DNA of 64,000 nucleotides from Anaerolineales bacterium (GCA_020634155.1 JACKCI010000001.1:1302001-1366000), one strand, 5' to 3'; positions 16,790-25,497 are shown, counted from the first letter of the stretch. Translations and numbers: made by a program. The notes: generated by a model from the letters alone, not told the origin.

Positions 16790-17400
16790 TAGCGCGGGCG
16801 GCGGCTCGCTGATGGTAGACGTGTTCCCCTGCTGTTCATGCTAGAGCCATGTTCCTCTCAACCCACTACTAGCGCAGTCGGTCTTCCGCGAGCCGCAGGC
16901 GAGCGCCCACCGTCGGCTGGCAGGCCGACTACCCCGGGCGACCACTGGACTTGACGCCATCCACTCGCGGTTGGGGCTTGTTGCAAATTTCCAAAAAAAA
17001 TCGTCAACACCCCCACCACCTGCCGAGTTCAGATGGCGTCAAGCCTGTGGCACCCACGACCTGAGCGTTTTCTGGCTCAGGTAGGGAGCCGCGGTGGGCG
17101 ACCAGCCCCTCGCGGGGAACCGTGGGGGTGGAGCGCACGGGGTAGTCGGGCTGCGAAGCGGCCCGACGGTGGGGCGCTGACCGAGTGGTGGGGTTTGCGC
17201 GTAGGTGCCAGAAATGCCCTGTCTAACAGGGTTTTCGTCGCCCTGCGCCGCGACCCTGCCCGAGATCAGCGCAAATAGTACGCCAACCCGCGTGTCGTTA
17301 CGGGTAACTACAGGCCAAACTACAGGCTAGTGCCATCCGTAGCGACAGCTACGGCGGACATAAACCCCCTATACGGGTATAGGGGTGTTTTTAGGGTCTT
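16790..17400. other. GC-rich structured non-coding region, candidate origin (oriT/ori)
   Basis: About 600 bp with no convincing gene but many inverted repeats. CTTGACGCCATC (16950-16961) has its exact complement at 17032-17043, a 12-bp pair spanning 94 bp. Shorter hairpins include GTCGGC/GCCGAC (about 16911-16928), CCTGAGC/GCTCAGG (near 17060-17082), CCCTGT/ACAGGG (near 17217-17231) and GTAGC/GCTAC (near 17337-17350). Position between the transfer operon and the parA/primase block, together with hairpin density, suits an origin of transfer or replication. No nick-site consensus was recognised. Confidence 0.4.
17366..17392 (+). terminator. Terminator-like hairpin
   Basis: CCCCTATAC pairs with GTATAGGGG around GG and is followed by TGTTTTT. 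No plus-strand gene ends just before it, so it may end a transcript arising in the structured region or form part of the origin. Confidence 0.5.
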
Positions 17401-17744
17401 TTTTCCATGACAAAGCCTGACATCGAAATGCCCTTCGGGACTGCTAAGGCTGGTTCTGCTCTCCTTCCCTCCCTACGCTGCCCTGCCCTTCTAGTCTGGC
17501 CTTAGCGATGCTTCGCATCGGATTTTTCAATTCCAGATGCGAAACATGGCTTCGCTTGAGGTGTCTTAGCCTTGGGGTTAGCAAGGTTACGCTGCCCTTG
17601 AGCAGCGAACGGTTGACCATCGGTTGGTTGCTTCGGTCGGTCGGCTGTCACCCTTGCCCCGTGACAGTGGGGTTCCACTCGCCATAAAGCGAGTGTCCGA
17701 ATTGTGGTCATAGTCAAAAAGGCTTGTCAAGTCGCGCTTTTTGG

Positions 17745-17820
17745 CGTTCGGATTTCCGTTCCTTCTTCCGATGATCCGCTCGGAAAACCGAACGAACTTC
17801 CGAACGGATTTCCGTTCGCC
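17745..17820. repeat. Palindromic repeat cluster, candidate partition site
   Basis: Overlapping copies of CCGAAC / GTTCGG and TTCCG / CGGAA half-sites. A 21-bp unit, TTCCGAACGG then A then TTTCCGTTCG (17798-17818), recurs with a single base change at 18047-18067 inside the partner gene of parA. Position just downstream of parA and its small partner fits a centromere (parS-like) site. Confidence 0.5.
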
Positions 17821-17863
17821 CCTACGGGCAATCCCATACCGAGGGAGAGACAAGCTAAGGTAC

Positions 17864-18178
17864 TTATGAAGGTTTTAGGTGCTGAAAATAGCGGTCGAGC
17901 GCCTCGCGCACGATATCGGACAGCGCGAGGCGCTGCCCTTGGCTTTCAGCCTCAAACTTGAGGCGCTTGAGGGTCTGGATTTGGTCATCATAGAACTCAA
18001 AGCTGTAGCGCCGCGCCAAGCGTCGGGTCGGCAAAACCGGGCGCTTTTCCGAACGGTTTTCCGTTCGAACTTCCGTTGGTTCGGATTTGCGGGCGGGCGC
18101 TGAACGGGTATAAACCTCATGTCCACCTTGGGTGGCAGCTTGAAAGAAAGGGCTGTCGGCTAATCCAGATTTCTTCAT
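17864..18178 (-). CDS. Small DNA-binding partner of ParA (ribbon-helix-helix-like)
   Basis: 104 residues. The N-terminal half is polar and basic (RSAPARKSEPTEVRTENRSE); the C-terminal 50 residues look like a ribbon-helix-helix: RRYSFEFYDDQIQTLKRLKF followed by LALSDIVREALDRYF. Its start overlaps the parA stop by 4 bp, the usual arrangement for a centromere-binding ParB/ParG-type partner that bridges the DNA site to ParA. Palindromic sites lie both inside its coding sequence (18047-18067) and just downstream. Assignment as the centromere-binding protein is inferred from context and the RHH-like pattern. Confidence 0.65.
   Translation of the reverse strand: MKKSGLADSPFFQAATQGGHEVYTRSAPARKSEPTEVRTENRSEKRPVLPTRRLARRYSFEFYDDQIQTLKRLKFEAESQGQRLALSDIVREALDRYFQHLKPS
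18047..18067. repeat. Second copy of the 21-bp partition-site-like palindrome
   Basis: TTCCGAACGG then T then TTTCCGTTCG, one base different from 17798-17818. It is within the coding sequence of the small ParA partner, and a partial copy (GAACTTCCGTTGG) follows directly. Confidence 0.5.
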
Positions 18179-18939
18179 GGGCGGGTCAGCACTTCCTGAA
18201 TGAGCGCCTTATACGCTTCGGCTCCCTTGCTGGTGGGGGCATGTTCAAAGACATGGGTATGGTTAGAGTGAGCCTCCTCAAGGGCAACGTTCTTGGGGAT
18301 GGTGGTCTCAAACACCAAGCCCTCGAAGTGTTGGCGTAACTGCCCCTCGACATCTCTTGAGACGTTGGTGGCCTCGGTGAAGGTACACACCACCCCCAAG
18401 ATACTCAAGGTCGGGTTGAGTTGATGCTGCTGTACCATCGTGATGGTCTCCTGCAACTGCACCAAACCCGTCAAGGCAAAGAAAGCCGTAGACACCGGAA
18501 TGATCAGGCCTTGGCTGGCGACCAAGGAGTTAATCGTCAGCAGTCCCAATGAGGGGGGATTGTCAATGATGATGTAGTCGTAGCGGTTCTGAATAGGTTG
18601 AATGGCTTGACGCAGGCGGGCACTGCGGTTGTCAAAGGCTTGGGCCAACTCCAAGTCCACTCCGGATAAGCGAATATGCGAGGGTACGAAGTCCAGATTC
18701 CGCACCGTGGTGGCCCGAATGATGGGCGAGAGCGGGGCAAAGTTGACCAAGACATTATACAGCGACTGGTCCAGCTGAATCTCGACTTGGGGATGGATGA
18801 AGACTTGGGTGACATTGGTCTGGGGGTCGGCGTCGATTAGCAACACCTTGTAACCCGCTAGGGCCAGACCTGCCGCCACATTGATGGCAGTGGTGGTCTT
18901 CGCCACCCCGCCTTTTTGGTTAGCGATCGAGATGACCAT
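18175..18939 (-). CDS. parA: ParA-family partition ATPase
   Basis: 254 residues from ATG 18939 (AAAGGCAGGG just upstream); an upstream in-frame ATG adds 7. A deviant Walker A with signature lysine, NQKGGVAKTTTAINVA, starts at about residue 7, followed by VLLIDADPQ (A') and YIIIDNPPSLGLL (Walker B). This is a ParA/Soj-type ATPase that segregates plasmids or element DNA by forming gradients on the nucleoid. The lack of an N-terminal HTH places it with the small ParA proteins, which rely on a separate partner for repression. Neighbours are a small RHH protein upstream (20-bp overlap) and another downstream (4-bp overlap). A partition gene suggests the element spends time as a replicating circle. 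Confidence 0.92.
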   Translation of the reverse strand: MVISIANQKGGVAKTTTAINVAAGLALAGYKVLLIDADPQTNVTQVFIHPQVEIQLDQSLYNVLVNFAPLSPIIRATTVRNLDFVPSHIRLSGVDLELAQAFDNRSARLRQAIQPIQNRYDYIIIDNPPSLGLLTINSLVASQGLIIPVSTAFFALTGLVQLQETITMVQQHQLNPTLSILGVVCTFTEATNVSRDVEGQLRQHFEGLVFETTIPKNVALEEAHSNHTHVFEHAPTSKGAEAYKALIQEVLTRP

Positions 18940-19090
18940 CCCTGCCTTTCTGCCGCACATACTCCGACAAGATCAGGCGCAAGAGGGCCGCCAAGGAGAT
19001 ATTGCGGCTCTGTGCCAGCCGTTCTAGGGCATCCTTCAAGGGTTGTGGAGCGAGGCATTTGATAAGGGCTTGGGGATTGGATGGGTTCAT
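18920..19090 (-). CDS. Small CopG/Arc-like ribbon-helix-helix protein
   Basis: 56 residues, ATG 19090 to TAA 18920. Sequence pattern: ALIKCLAPQPLKDALERLAQ, then RNISLAALLRLILSEYVRQ, i.e. a beta strand and two helices as in ribbon-helix-helix repressors. The last 20 bp overlap the parA start, indicating translational coupling. Likely an autorepressor of the par operon, or a copy-number regulator. It is short, but codon structure and the RHH pattern support it. Confidence 0.65.
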   Translation of the reverse strand: MNPSNPQALIKCLAPQPLKDALERLAQSRNISLAALLRLILSEYVRQKGRDGHLDR

Positions 19091-19156
19091 AGCAGTGGTG
19101 GGTCTAGCTTGGTACCAATGTGGTACTGCTATTCAAGCAGGTCAATGGGGGGGTTG

Positions 19157-20143
19157 TCAACGAGGAAACAGCAACTGGGCCAGTTCGGTGATGGTTGCCA
19201 CGAAGCTGCTGTCGAGACCCCGTGCGGCCCGGAACTTCATCCAGAAGTCAATGATGGAACCCCCACCACAACCCGCCCAACAGTGCCAGTAGTTGGCGCT
19301 GGCATTCACCCCAAAACTCTGATGGTGGTCGTCGTGAAAGGGGCAAAAACCCCGCCCTTGAGCATCCAAGTCCACATAGCGGCTGACGAAATCACAGACC
19401 GAAATGGCGGATTTCAGGCGCTCTGAGAGGTGGTGAGCGTCGCTGGGGGTCGGCAGTCGCGGCTCCAGCGTCACGGGTGGGTGGTGAACTGGCTCAGATA
19501 CCGGGACTTCGGTCAAGATCCGCTCAATGAAGGTCGGTGGTACCTGCTTAGGGAGGCTCAAGATCGCTAGTTGCTCGCGGATGGTGGGGGCCAAGGGCAT
19601 TCCATCCAGACCGATGAAGGGGTAGCGTTTACCCGATTTCAGGTGAACGCCTAATGGCAAGCGCACCAACGACCCCGGCCCAGTTTTGAGGTGGTCTTGC
19701 TTGGGGTAGAGTTCGAGTTGGGGGTCAAGGCCATAAGCCGTGAGCAGGTGCTGCCCAAAGCGGCGTGTAACGGCCCCACTGGTATGCGCTAAGAACAACC
19801 ACAGATGCCCACCTCGCCGTGAACTTTCGAGGTAGCTGGGAACTTGCTCGGTTGCCAAGAACCCCGCCAACTTGAGGAGTTCCGCCCAATGGGTCTCGTC
19901 ATCCGCATCCAGACATAACCACCGCGCATGGCTCTGGGTATCTAAGGCATAAGCTCCAAGGGTCAGCTTGCCCATGAGATGGTCACGCACCAATGCCAGT
20001 GTCAGGGGAGCCTTGACCAAGCGATAGCCTGTACTGGTCTGTTGGGCGTAGCAGTCGCGGCGGGGTAGAAAGCACGCAGCAAAGGCACTCAGGTGTTGTT
20101 CCCAGTGTTCGTGCGGGGCGAGTTGGTCGGGTGCAAGGGGCAT
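19157..20143 (-). CDS. Primase with AEP-like domain and C-terminal CHC2-type zinc finger
   Basis: 328 residues from ATG 20143; an ATG ten codons earlier would overlap the divergent gene. The N-terminal about 220 residues resemble the archaeo-eukaryotic primase domain of plasmid and conflict-system primases: ARWLCLDADD (catalytic acidic pair) and YLESSRRGGHLWLFL, then LELYPKQDHL and GSLVRLPLGVHLKSG. The C-terminal part has a DnaG-like CHC2 zinc finger: FCPFHDDHHQSFGVN then YWHCWAGCGGGSIIDF. The combination would make RNA or DNA primers for the element's own replication. Located upstream of parA on the same strand. Family-level assignment is good; exact subfamily uncertain. Confidence 0.78.
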   Translation of the reverse strand: MPLAPDQLAPHEHWEQHLSAFAACFLPRRDCYAQQTSTGYRLVKAPLTLALVRDHLMGKLTLGAYALDTQSHARWLCLDADDETHWAELLKLAGFLATEQVPSYLESSRRGGHLWLFLAHTSGAVTRRFGQHLLTAYGLDPQLELYPKQDHLKTGPGSLVRLPLGVHLKSGKRYPFIGLDGMPLAPTIREQLAILSLPKQVPPTFIERILTEVPVSEPVHHPPVTLEPRLPTPSDAHHLSERLKSAISVCDFVSRYVDLDAQGRGFCPFHDDHHQSFGVNASANYWHCWAGCGGGSIIDFWMKFRAARGLDSSFVATITELAQLLFPR

Positions 20144-20155
20144 AGACCCATGTAG

Positions 20156-20161
20156 TATAAT
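20156..20161 (+). promoter_or_regulatory. -10-like box in the divergent primase/surface-protein region
   Basis: TATAAT lies 11 bp before the ATG at 20172, giving a very short leader if used. The opposite strand also reads ATTATACTACATG just ahead of the primase start. No clear -35 box. Confidence 0.4.
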
Positions 20162-20171
20162 ACGCCCAACC

Positions 20172-21719
20172 ATGCGCCGTGATGCCTTAGCCCCTCAACC
20201 CGCGCCTGCTCCTGAAACGCGCCCTTCACGATTGACCTTATCGGCGGTGGTGCTGCTCGCCCTCTTGGGCGGCGTCCGACCGCCACTGGCACAGGCGGGT
20301 CAAGACGAGACCTTACCCCCCAATACCCACACCCTACATCTGCCCATTTGCGATACCGAAGCCAACCAAGCTGAGGTCATGGCGTGGGTCATGGATTACT
20401 ACCGCCAAGCCGCTACCGACCGGCCTTCCACAGGTACTCTCAGTGATCTAGCGGTAGCGCAAATGGCTCGCCAGTGTGGTCTCGACCCTGTTGCCCTGCG
20501 CGAAACCGCCTTGCGACCTGTCCCTGAGACACCCGCCCCTGACCTAGCTGCCGAGGTCTGGGTCAAAACCGAAAGTGGCTATCTGGCTCCCGTGCCTGAA
20601 AGTAGTTCAACAATTGTTTCCAGCAGCGAAGCACCCTTACCCGATGCGCCACCTCTCGACGAATGGGTCAAGACCGATAGCGGTTATCTGGCTCCGGTGC
20701 AAGTCGAGACCCCGCCATCCCGTCCTATCCGACGTACCTCAACCCGCGCTGAGGCCGAACCTGAAGTCGAGACATGGGTCAAATCCACCGCGGGTTACTT
20801 GGCTCCTGTTGCGGAAATGCCCCTAGCGGACATGACTGCTGTGGTTGAAACCCCTGACCCACACTCTGTCCGTTCCGCGACACAACCTCCACGCCTGTTG
20901 GAAGCACAACCATCAATGGCGACTGCTGCTCCTCAATCCCACCCTGCCGAGACTGGCCCATGGCAAGCATGGGCAGTTGAGCAAGAGGCTTACCAGCAGG
21001 CTTACGAGAAAGCCTTTGCTGATTTACCGCCCGCCTTACAAGCACGAGTGGGCGAGACCATCCCGCCTGAATCCCGCTTGGTCTTTGACTATGGACGCAG
21101 TGCCTTTGTCGATCCCCAAACCAACTTCGCATGGCGCTGGGGCATGGCTGATACCGCTCACATGCTGGAACGTGGTTGGATGGTCGAGCGTGACCGTCTG
21201 ACCGTGCCTGACCTCAACATCACCCTTGTCTTAGAAACTACCCATGACTACCCCGAACAGATTGTCTTTGGCGAGGAGTTCAAAACCAACATCGCTGCCG
21301 TGTTGAGCCATACGCCACGCCTTGAGGGGCAGACCCTCTACTTCTGGTTTGTGCCAGAATACTTCGCTGAAATGGAGAATGTCAGTCTTGAAGCCATTGA
21401 GTCGCGGCACGGCAAGGTCTTCTGGGCCTTCAAGGGGCATTACACCTACACTGATGACCTCGGTTACACCCTGTTCATGCGCTCCAACCTGACCCCTGAT
21501 GCCGATACCCGCCAAACCAATCTGCACTCCATGGCGATTACCGGAGCCATAACGGTTGCCATCAGCGCCAATCCCTTAGCCCATCCCAGTGGCGTGGTCT
21601 TCGGTAGCCAGACCTACTCCCATGCCTTTACAACCACCTACAATGCCCTTGCTGACAGCAGCTTCCCTGACCTACCCCTTGAAGATGTCGATAATATCGC
21701 CTTGACCCGTCTACCCTGA
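20172..21719 (+). CDS. Exported protein with three WVKTxSGYLAPV repeats
   Basis: 515 residues. Signal peptide at about residues 15-42 (RLTLSAVVLLALLGGVRPPL, then AQAG). Three copies of a W-V-K-[TS]-[ETS]-[SA]-G-Y-L-A-P-V motif lie at about residues 128, 164 and 201, separated by Ser/Pro/Glu-rich linkers. The C-terminal about 270 residues form a separate domain (ESRLVFDYGRSAFVDPQTNF; FYFVPEYFAEMENV-like region). No enzyme motif recognised. It starts a plus-strand pair with the Cys-rich secreted protein 5 bp downstream and diverges from the primase. A surface or pilus-associated role in element transfer is plausible by position only. Confidence 0.6.
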   Translation: MRRDALAPQPAPAPETRPSRLTLSAVVLLALLGGVRPPLAQAGQDETLPPNTHTLHLPICDTEANQAEVMAWVMDYYRQAATDRPSTGTLSDLAVAQMARQCGLDPVALRETALRPVPETPAPDLAAEVWVKTESGYLAPVPESSSTIVSSSEAPLPDAPPLDEWVKTDSGYLAPVQVETPPSRPIRRTSTRAEAEPEVETWVKSTAGYLAPVAEMPLADMTAVVETPDPHSVRSATQPPRLLEAQPSMATAAPQSHPAETGPWQAWAVEQEAYQQAYEKAFADLPPALQARVGETIPPESRLVFDYGRSAFVDPQTNFAWRWGMADTAHMLERGWMVERDRLTVPDLNITLVLETTHDYPEQIVFGEEFKTNIAAVLSHTPRLEGQTLYFWFVPEYFAEMENVSLEAIESRHGKVFWAFKGHYTYTDDLGYTLFMRSNLTPDADTRQTNLHSMAITGAITVAISANPLAHPSGVVFGSQTYSHAFTTTYNALADSSFPDLPLEDVDNIALTRLP

Positions 21720-21724
21720 CCCTC

Positions 21725-23851
21725 ATGCGCTGGCTTCGTCTCGTTCTCACCTTATGCCTCATTCTCAGCCTAGGCTTCGTCTTCCGTCCTCCCCTCTATG
21801 CCCAATCCTGTAGTGGGTCAGGCTATGTCTGCAACTTTGGCTGCCAGCGCGAGTGTGTCCAAGAGAACCCGACCACGGGTGTCTGTGAGGCTTACGGCCC
21901 ATGGTACAACTGTGCCCAACAGAACCTTGGCTGTAGTCCCTACCCCGACTGTGAACTCATCCCCGAACACAGCAACTGCCAGTTCTATTCCGGTGCTTGT
22001 TCGACTACGGGCGGGGGTGGTGGTTCAGGCGGTGGGTCGGGGGGTGGTAGTGGCCCCGTCTGCGGCAATGGTGCTTGTGAAGCAGGTGAAACCTGTAGCA
22101 CCTGTCTTCAAGATTGTGCTGGCACTTGTGGGTGGGGAGCTTGCGGGTCTTGTCCGTGTAGCAGTGTGGGCATTGGGGTGGATCCGGCCTGTCGCACCAA
22201 CCCGGCGGGCATTTGTGTTTGGGATCCCTCTGGTTGCAATCCCCCCAGTTGTAGCCCGTCGTGTACACCTCGCTGCGGACAACCCGATGGTTGTGGCGGC
22301 ACCTGTTCCTCCGCGGATAGTGGTGCCCCTAGTCCCGTGACCCTTACTCCGTCTGAAGGGGGGCGACTCTTCCTAGCTCTTGATGGCACCTTCACCGTCG
22401 CATGGTCAGCCTCCGCCAAAGCTGAACGCTACCAGTATGAACTCTATCCCCTCAACAGCGATTGCACCCATCCCCATGCCCGCTGCAATATCACTACCGC
22501 CCGCCAATTGACCCTCACCCCAGACCCAGTGGCGGGCAACCGCTATACCTTGCGCGTCCGGCCCATTAACCAAAGTTGTAGTACCCAGTATGGATCATGG
22601 ATGCAGGCCACCTTCACCCTCTTCAGCCATATCACGGGCCACCTCATTGCTGATCCCAACGCCAGCGCTACTCTGGTCGGGAATGCCTGTCAGGATACGG
22701 ATTTACCCGACTTACTGGATGCCACACCGCTAACCACCATTACGGCTGAGGGCCAGTATGCCACGTACACCGGAGCCTTTGTCGGCAAGGATGCCAGTGC
22801 CTATAGCCTTGAAGTCCCGTGGTGGCCCCTCTTTGCCAACAATCTCGTCACCTTGACCCCCGACCCGACCCTGACCTGCTCGTGTCCCGTTGGCTGCCGT
22901 TTTTCGGGCATTGCCGCCCCTCAGAGCGCGGTTAATTTCTATCTAACCCCCCTCACCCTCAGCCACACCGGCTGGTGGCAAGTCCAAGGTGGGTCAGTCT
23001 ATGCAGGTGCCACCACTGGTCAGGCCTTGGTCAGTTATATCCCCGTTGATACTTGTAACCCCGACTCCACCTGTACCGCCGCTTTGCTGGCACGAGATAC
23101 TGACCAGACCCCCAACTCAGCCGGGGTGGCGTTAACGGGTGGCGGTGGGGTCGATACCCAACCCGACAGCGGTAACCAACTGGGCTATCTACGTGAAGAC
23201 CCTGCTCAACTCAGCGCTCAAGGGCTTGACTTGCCCTTCAAGGAGACCTATGCCTATTTCTATCGCCAGTACAGCATGGGGGTGACTCCGGTGTCTGAGT
23301 TCAATGCCGTAGCCGACGATGTGCCGGAGCCTACCACCCCACCGACCAATGGGCGGGCTTATTTCTATGACGGTCGGGCCGGTGATTTCACCATCCGCCA
23401 GCCATGGCATATCGCCGCTGGTGAACAGGTTGTCATCTTTATTGACGGCAACCTACGCCTCCAAGACCCACTCGGTGTGGAGCAACTCATCACCGTTGAA
23501 CAAGGGGGCTTCTTGGCTTTCATCGTGGCGGGGGATATGGTGGTTGAGGCCAGTGTGGGCAATACCGACTCCACCAATACCAGCGCCAACCTTGCTGGGG
23601 TTTTCATCGCTGATGGTTGGTTGCGAATTGCGAGTCGGGGGCTTGCCGCGGGAGGGGATGACCGTTTTATTGGTGAAGGCACCTTTGTCGGCTGGCGTGG
23701 GGTAGCCTTGGAGCGCGACTTCGATGATGGGCATATTCGCCGCATCGAGAACAATACTCACCCGGTTGAGCTATTCCGCTTCCGACCTGACTTCGTACTG
23801 CATGTGCCAGCACGCATGACCGCCCCGCGCTATGTCTGGCAGGAAACCTGA
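21725..23851 (+). CDS. Large secreted Cys-rich protein
   Basis: 708 residues. Signal peptide at 1-27 (LVLTLCLILSLGFVFRPPLY, then AQ). Residues about 30-200 are Cys-rich and probably disulphide-bonded, with CNFGCQRECVQ, then a Gly/Ser linker (about 95-110) and CGNGACEAGETCSTCLQDC, a motif known from Cys-rich extracellular repeats; CSPSCTPRCGQPDGCGGTC follows. Residues about 200-310 resemble a fibronectin-type or beta-sandwich domain (FTVAWSASAKAERYQYELYP), and the C-terminal about 200 residues form another beta-rich region (QVVIFIDGNLRLQDPL). Translated with the preceding exported protein (5-bp gap). Probably a surface adhesin or transfer-associated protein; function unknown. Confidence 0.6.
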   Translation: MRWLRLVLTLCLILSLGFVFRPPLYAQSCSGSGYVCNFGCQRECVQENPTTGVCEAYGPWYNCAQQNLGCSPYPDCELIPEHSNCQFYSGACSTTGGGGGSGGGSGGGSGPVCGNGACEAGETCSTCLQDCAGTCGWGACGSCPCSSVGIGVDPACRTNPAGICVWDPSGCNPPSCSPSCTPRCGQPDGCGGTCSSADSGAPSPVTLTPSEGGRLFLALDGTFTVAWSASAKAERYQYELYPLNSDCTHPHARCNITTARQLTLTPDPVAGNRYTLRVRPINQSCSTQYGSWMQATFTLFSHITGHLIADPNASATLVGNACQDTDLPDLLDATPLTTITAEGQYATYTGAFVGKDASAYSLEVPWWPLFANNLVTLTPDPTLTCSCPVGCRFSGIAAPQSAVNFYLTPLTLSHTGWWQVQGGSVYAGATTGQALVSYIPVDTCNPDSTCTAALLARDTDQTPNSAGVALTGGGGVDTQPDSGNQLGYLREDPAQLSAQGLDLPFKETYAYFYRQYSMGVTPVSEFNAVADDVPEPTTPPTNGRAYFYDGRAGDFTIRQPWHIAAGEQVVIFIDGNLRLQDPLGVEQLITVEQGGFLAFIVAGDMVVEASVGNTDSTNTSANLAGVFIADGWLRIASRGLAAGGDDRFIGEGTFVGWRGVALERDFDDGHIRRIENNTHPVELFRFRPDFVLHVPARMTAPRYVWQET

Positions 23852-23978
23852 CCGAGTGGCAACCAAGACTGTTGGCCTCTGTTCTGCTTTCAAGCTGCTA
23901 ACAAACCCCATTTGACTACTTCTTGGCCCTCGATATAATGTCGTCAATATGATCTTTCTGGCGGAAACAATCGTTTTT

Positions 23979-24299
23979 ATGGCTAATACAGCTACCCGGC
24001 GGAGGATTAAATCGTTAGCGGATCGCATACACAAAATTGAGCTTCAAATTCGACAGCTAAGGCTTCAAATCGAGCGCTTTCCTCAACTGAATTGGGCTGA
24101 ATTGACCGAGTACCTCGACCAAACTGAACCCAAAGCGAGTTGGCAGGGTTTGGCAACTATTGAGGCGTTAGAAAAGCGCGTAAATGAGATTGAGATTCCA
24201 ATTCAGCAGATGGTACTTCGTCTAGAGCGCCTTCCTCAAGAGATTTGTTCAATGAACACGTTTTACAATAGCAAAAATACTAGCGCTACATCAACCTAA
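23979..24299 (+). CDS. Small coiled-coil protein
   Basis: 106 residues from ATG 23979; an in-frame ATG ten codons upstream is possible. Heptad-like helix IKSLADRIHKIELQIRQLRL then QIERFPQLNW, and a second helix EALEKRVNEIEIPIQQMVLR. No other motif. It lies about 70 bp before the WYL-operon operator, on the same strand, and is not clearly part of the cas operon. Function unknown. Confidence 0.45.
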   Translation: MANTATRRRIKSLADRIHKIELQIRQLRLQIERFPQLNWAELTEYLDQTEPKASWQGLATIEALEKRVNEIEIPIQQMVLRLERLPQEICSMNTFYNSKNTSATST

Positions 24300-24367
24300 C
24301 ACCGCAACAAGAAATTGATACACAAATGTGTTATCAACCGACACAACTTCAGAGACTATCATCACAT

Positions 24368-24386
24368 TTGGAACAATAATTTCCAA
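24368..24386. promoter_or_regulatory. Inverted-repeat operator upstream of WYL-cas3
   Basis: TTGGAA-CAATAAT-TTCCAA, a 6-bp inverted repeat with a 7-bp spacer. The same element, including most of the spacer (AATAAT), lies at 32974-32992 upstream of cas1. A -10-like TATACT is at 24395-24400. The adjacent WYL regulator is the obvious candidate to bind it. Confidence 0.65.
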
Positions 24387-24439
24387 CTAAACACTATACT
24401 GAAATTAGATGACCAACTTAGTGACCGGAGAGCCGAGCA

Positions 24440-25495
24440 TTGGCACGTATTTCAGAGCAAAGTCAGCAACAATTGAAAGAACGCATTATCTTATTGCTGA
24501 GACAAAACGCTGGCGGTCTATCCGAACAAGAGATTGCAGCACATCTCAACATTGAGCGACGGCGCTTAAATAATTATCTTAATGATCTTCAAGTTGAAGG
24601 TAAATTAGATAAAGAAGGGCGGCTCTGGTATCTCGTCCCTCAAGAAAAATTTTCGACACGAGCTTTAGACTTGGAAGATGAAGAGGCCGTTATTCTCTAT
24701 CTGGCAGCCCGTCTGTTTGTCAAGCAACGAGATACTCGTATTGAACTTGCTGAAAATGTCCTAATGCGTTTGGCGGATATTCTTAGCCAAGATATGGGAC
24801 TTGGAGATGATGTACAGCAAGCGGCTCTTGAATTGAGTCGTCGTCCCAAAGACCCGCATTATGAGGATGTCTTTCGCACTATTATTCGTGGATATGTTTT
24901 CCATCGCAAAGTGAAAATCACGTACCAGCCCTATAAAGGACGCAGATTTGAAACGATCTTCGCTCCTTACTTACTCGAGCCATCAGCAATAGGGTATTCA
25001 ACCTATGCCATTGGATACAGCAGCATTGTAGATGCCCTGCGAACCTACAAAATTGAGCGTATTGTCCAAGCCGAAGTCCTCAACCATGAGGCATTCCAAG
25101 TCCCGAACGACTTTGGCGGGTTGGGTATTTTGCAAAACGCATGGTCAATCTACTACGGGGAAGAGGTGGTACGTGTCGTATTACGCTTTCATCCTGATGT
25201 AACCAAGCGTGTACAAGAGACCTATTGGCACCCGTCGCAACAGGCATGGGCAGACCCTGACCAATTTGGATATTGGTGTGTTCAATTTGAAGTTGCAGAT
25301 ACCACTGACATCAAGCCATGGATACGCACATGGGGAGCCAACTGCGAGGTGCTGGCTCCTCAAGAATTGCGGGATGAACTAACCGGAGAGGCACGTCGCT
25401 TGGCTCAACTCTACGGCTGGCAGACCTCCCATAGTCAAACGCAGTCAACTTCTGAGGCCGATCACAGCCGCTTTGCGGATATTTTTGGAGAGTGA
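24440..25495 (+). CDS. WYL-domain transcriptional regulator of the cas locus
   Basis: 351 residues, TTG start. An N-terminal winged helix (IILLLRQNAGGLSEQEIAAH, then RRRLNNYLNDL) is followed by a WYL domain at about 150-230 (KVKITYQPYKGRRFETIFAP, then YLLEPS and RTYKIERI) and a WCX-like C-terminal region (VVLRFHPDVTKRVQETYWHP). WYL proteins sense nucleic acids or nucleotides and control DNA-damage and CRISPR genes. It overlaps the start of cas3, and an inverted repeat shared with the cas1 promoter lies directly upstream, so it likely controls both operons, including its own. The activator or repressor sign cannot be read from sequence. Confidence 0.88.
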   Translation: MARISEQSQQQLKERIILLLRQNAGGLSEQEIAAHLNIERRRLNNYLNDLQVEGKLDKEGRLWYLVPQEKFSTRALDLEDEEAVILYLAARLFVKQRDTRIELAENVLMRLADILSQDMGLGDDVQQAALELSRRPKDPHYEDVFRTIIRGYVFHRKVKITYQPYKGRRFETIFAPYLLEPSAIGYSTYAIGYSSIVDALRTYKIERIVQAEVLNHEAFQVPNDFGGLGILQNAWSIYYGEEVVRVVLRFHPDVTKRVQETYWHPSQQAWADPDQFGYWCVQFEVADTTDIKPWIRTWGANCEVLAPQELRDELTGEARRLAQLYGWQTSHSQTQSTSEADHSRFADIFGE

Positions 25496-25497
25496 CC

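Noticed and set aside
17033..17278. 81-codon frame in the structured region
   Set aside because: Arg/Gly/Pro-rich translation of GC-rich hairpins with no ribosome site; more likely non-coding.
17587..17853. 88-codon minus-strand frame after the ParA partner
   Set aside because: Its sequence is dominated by the palindromic repeats; no plausible start context.
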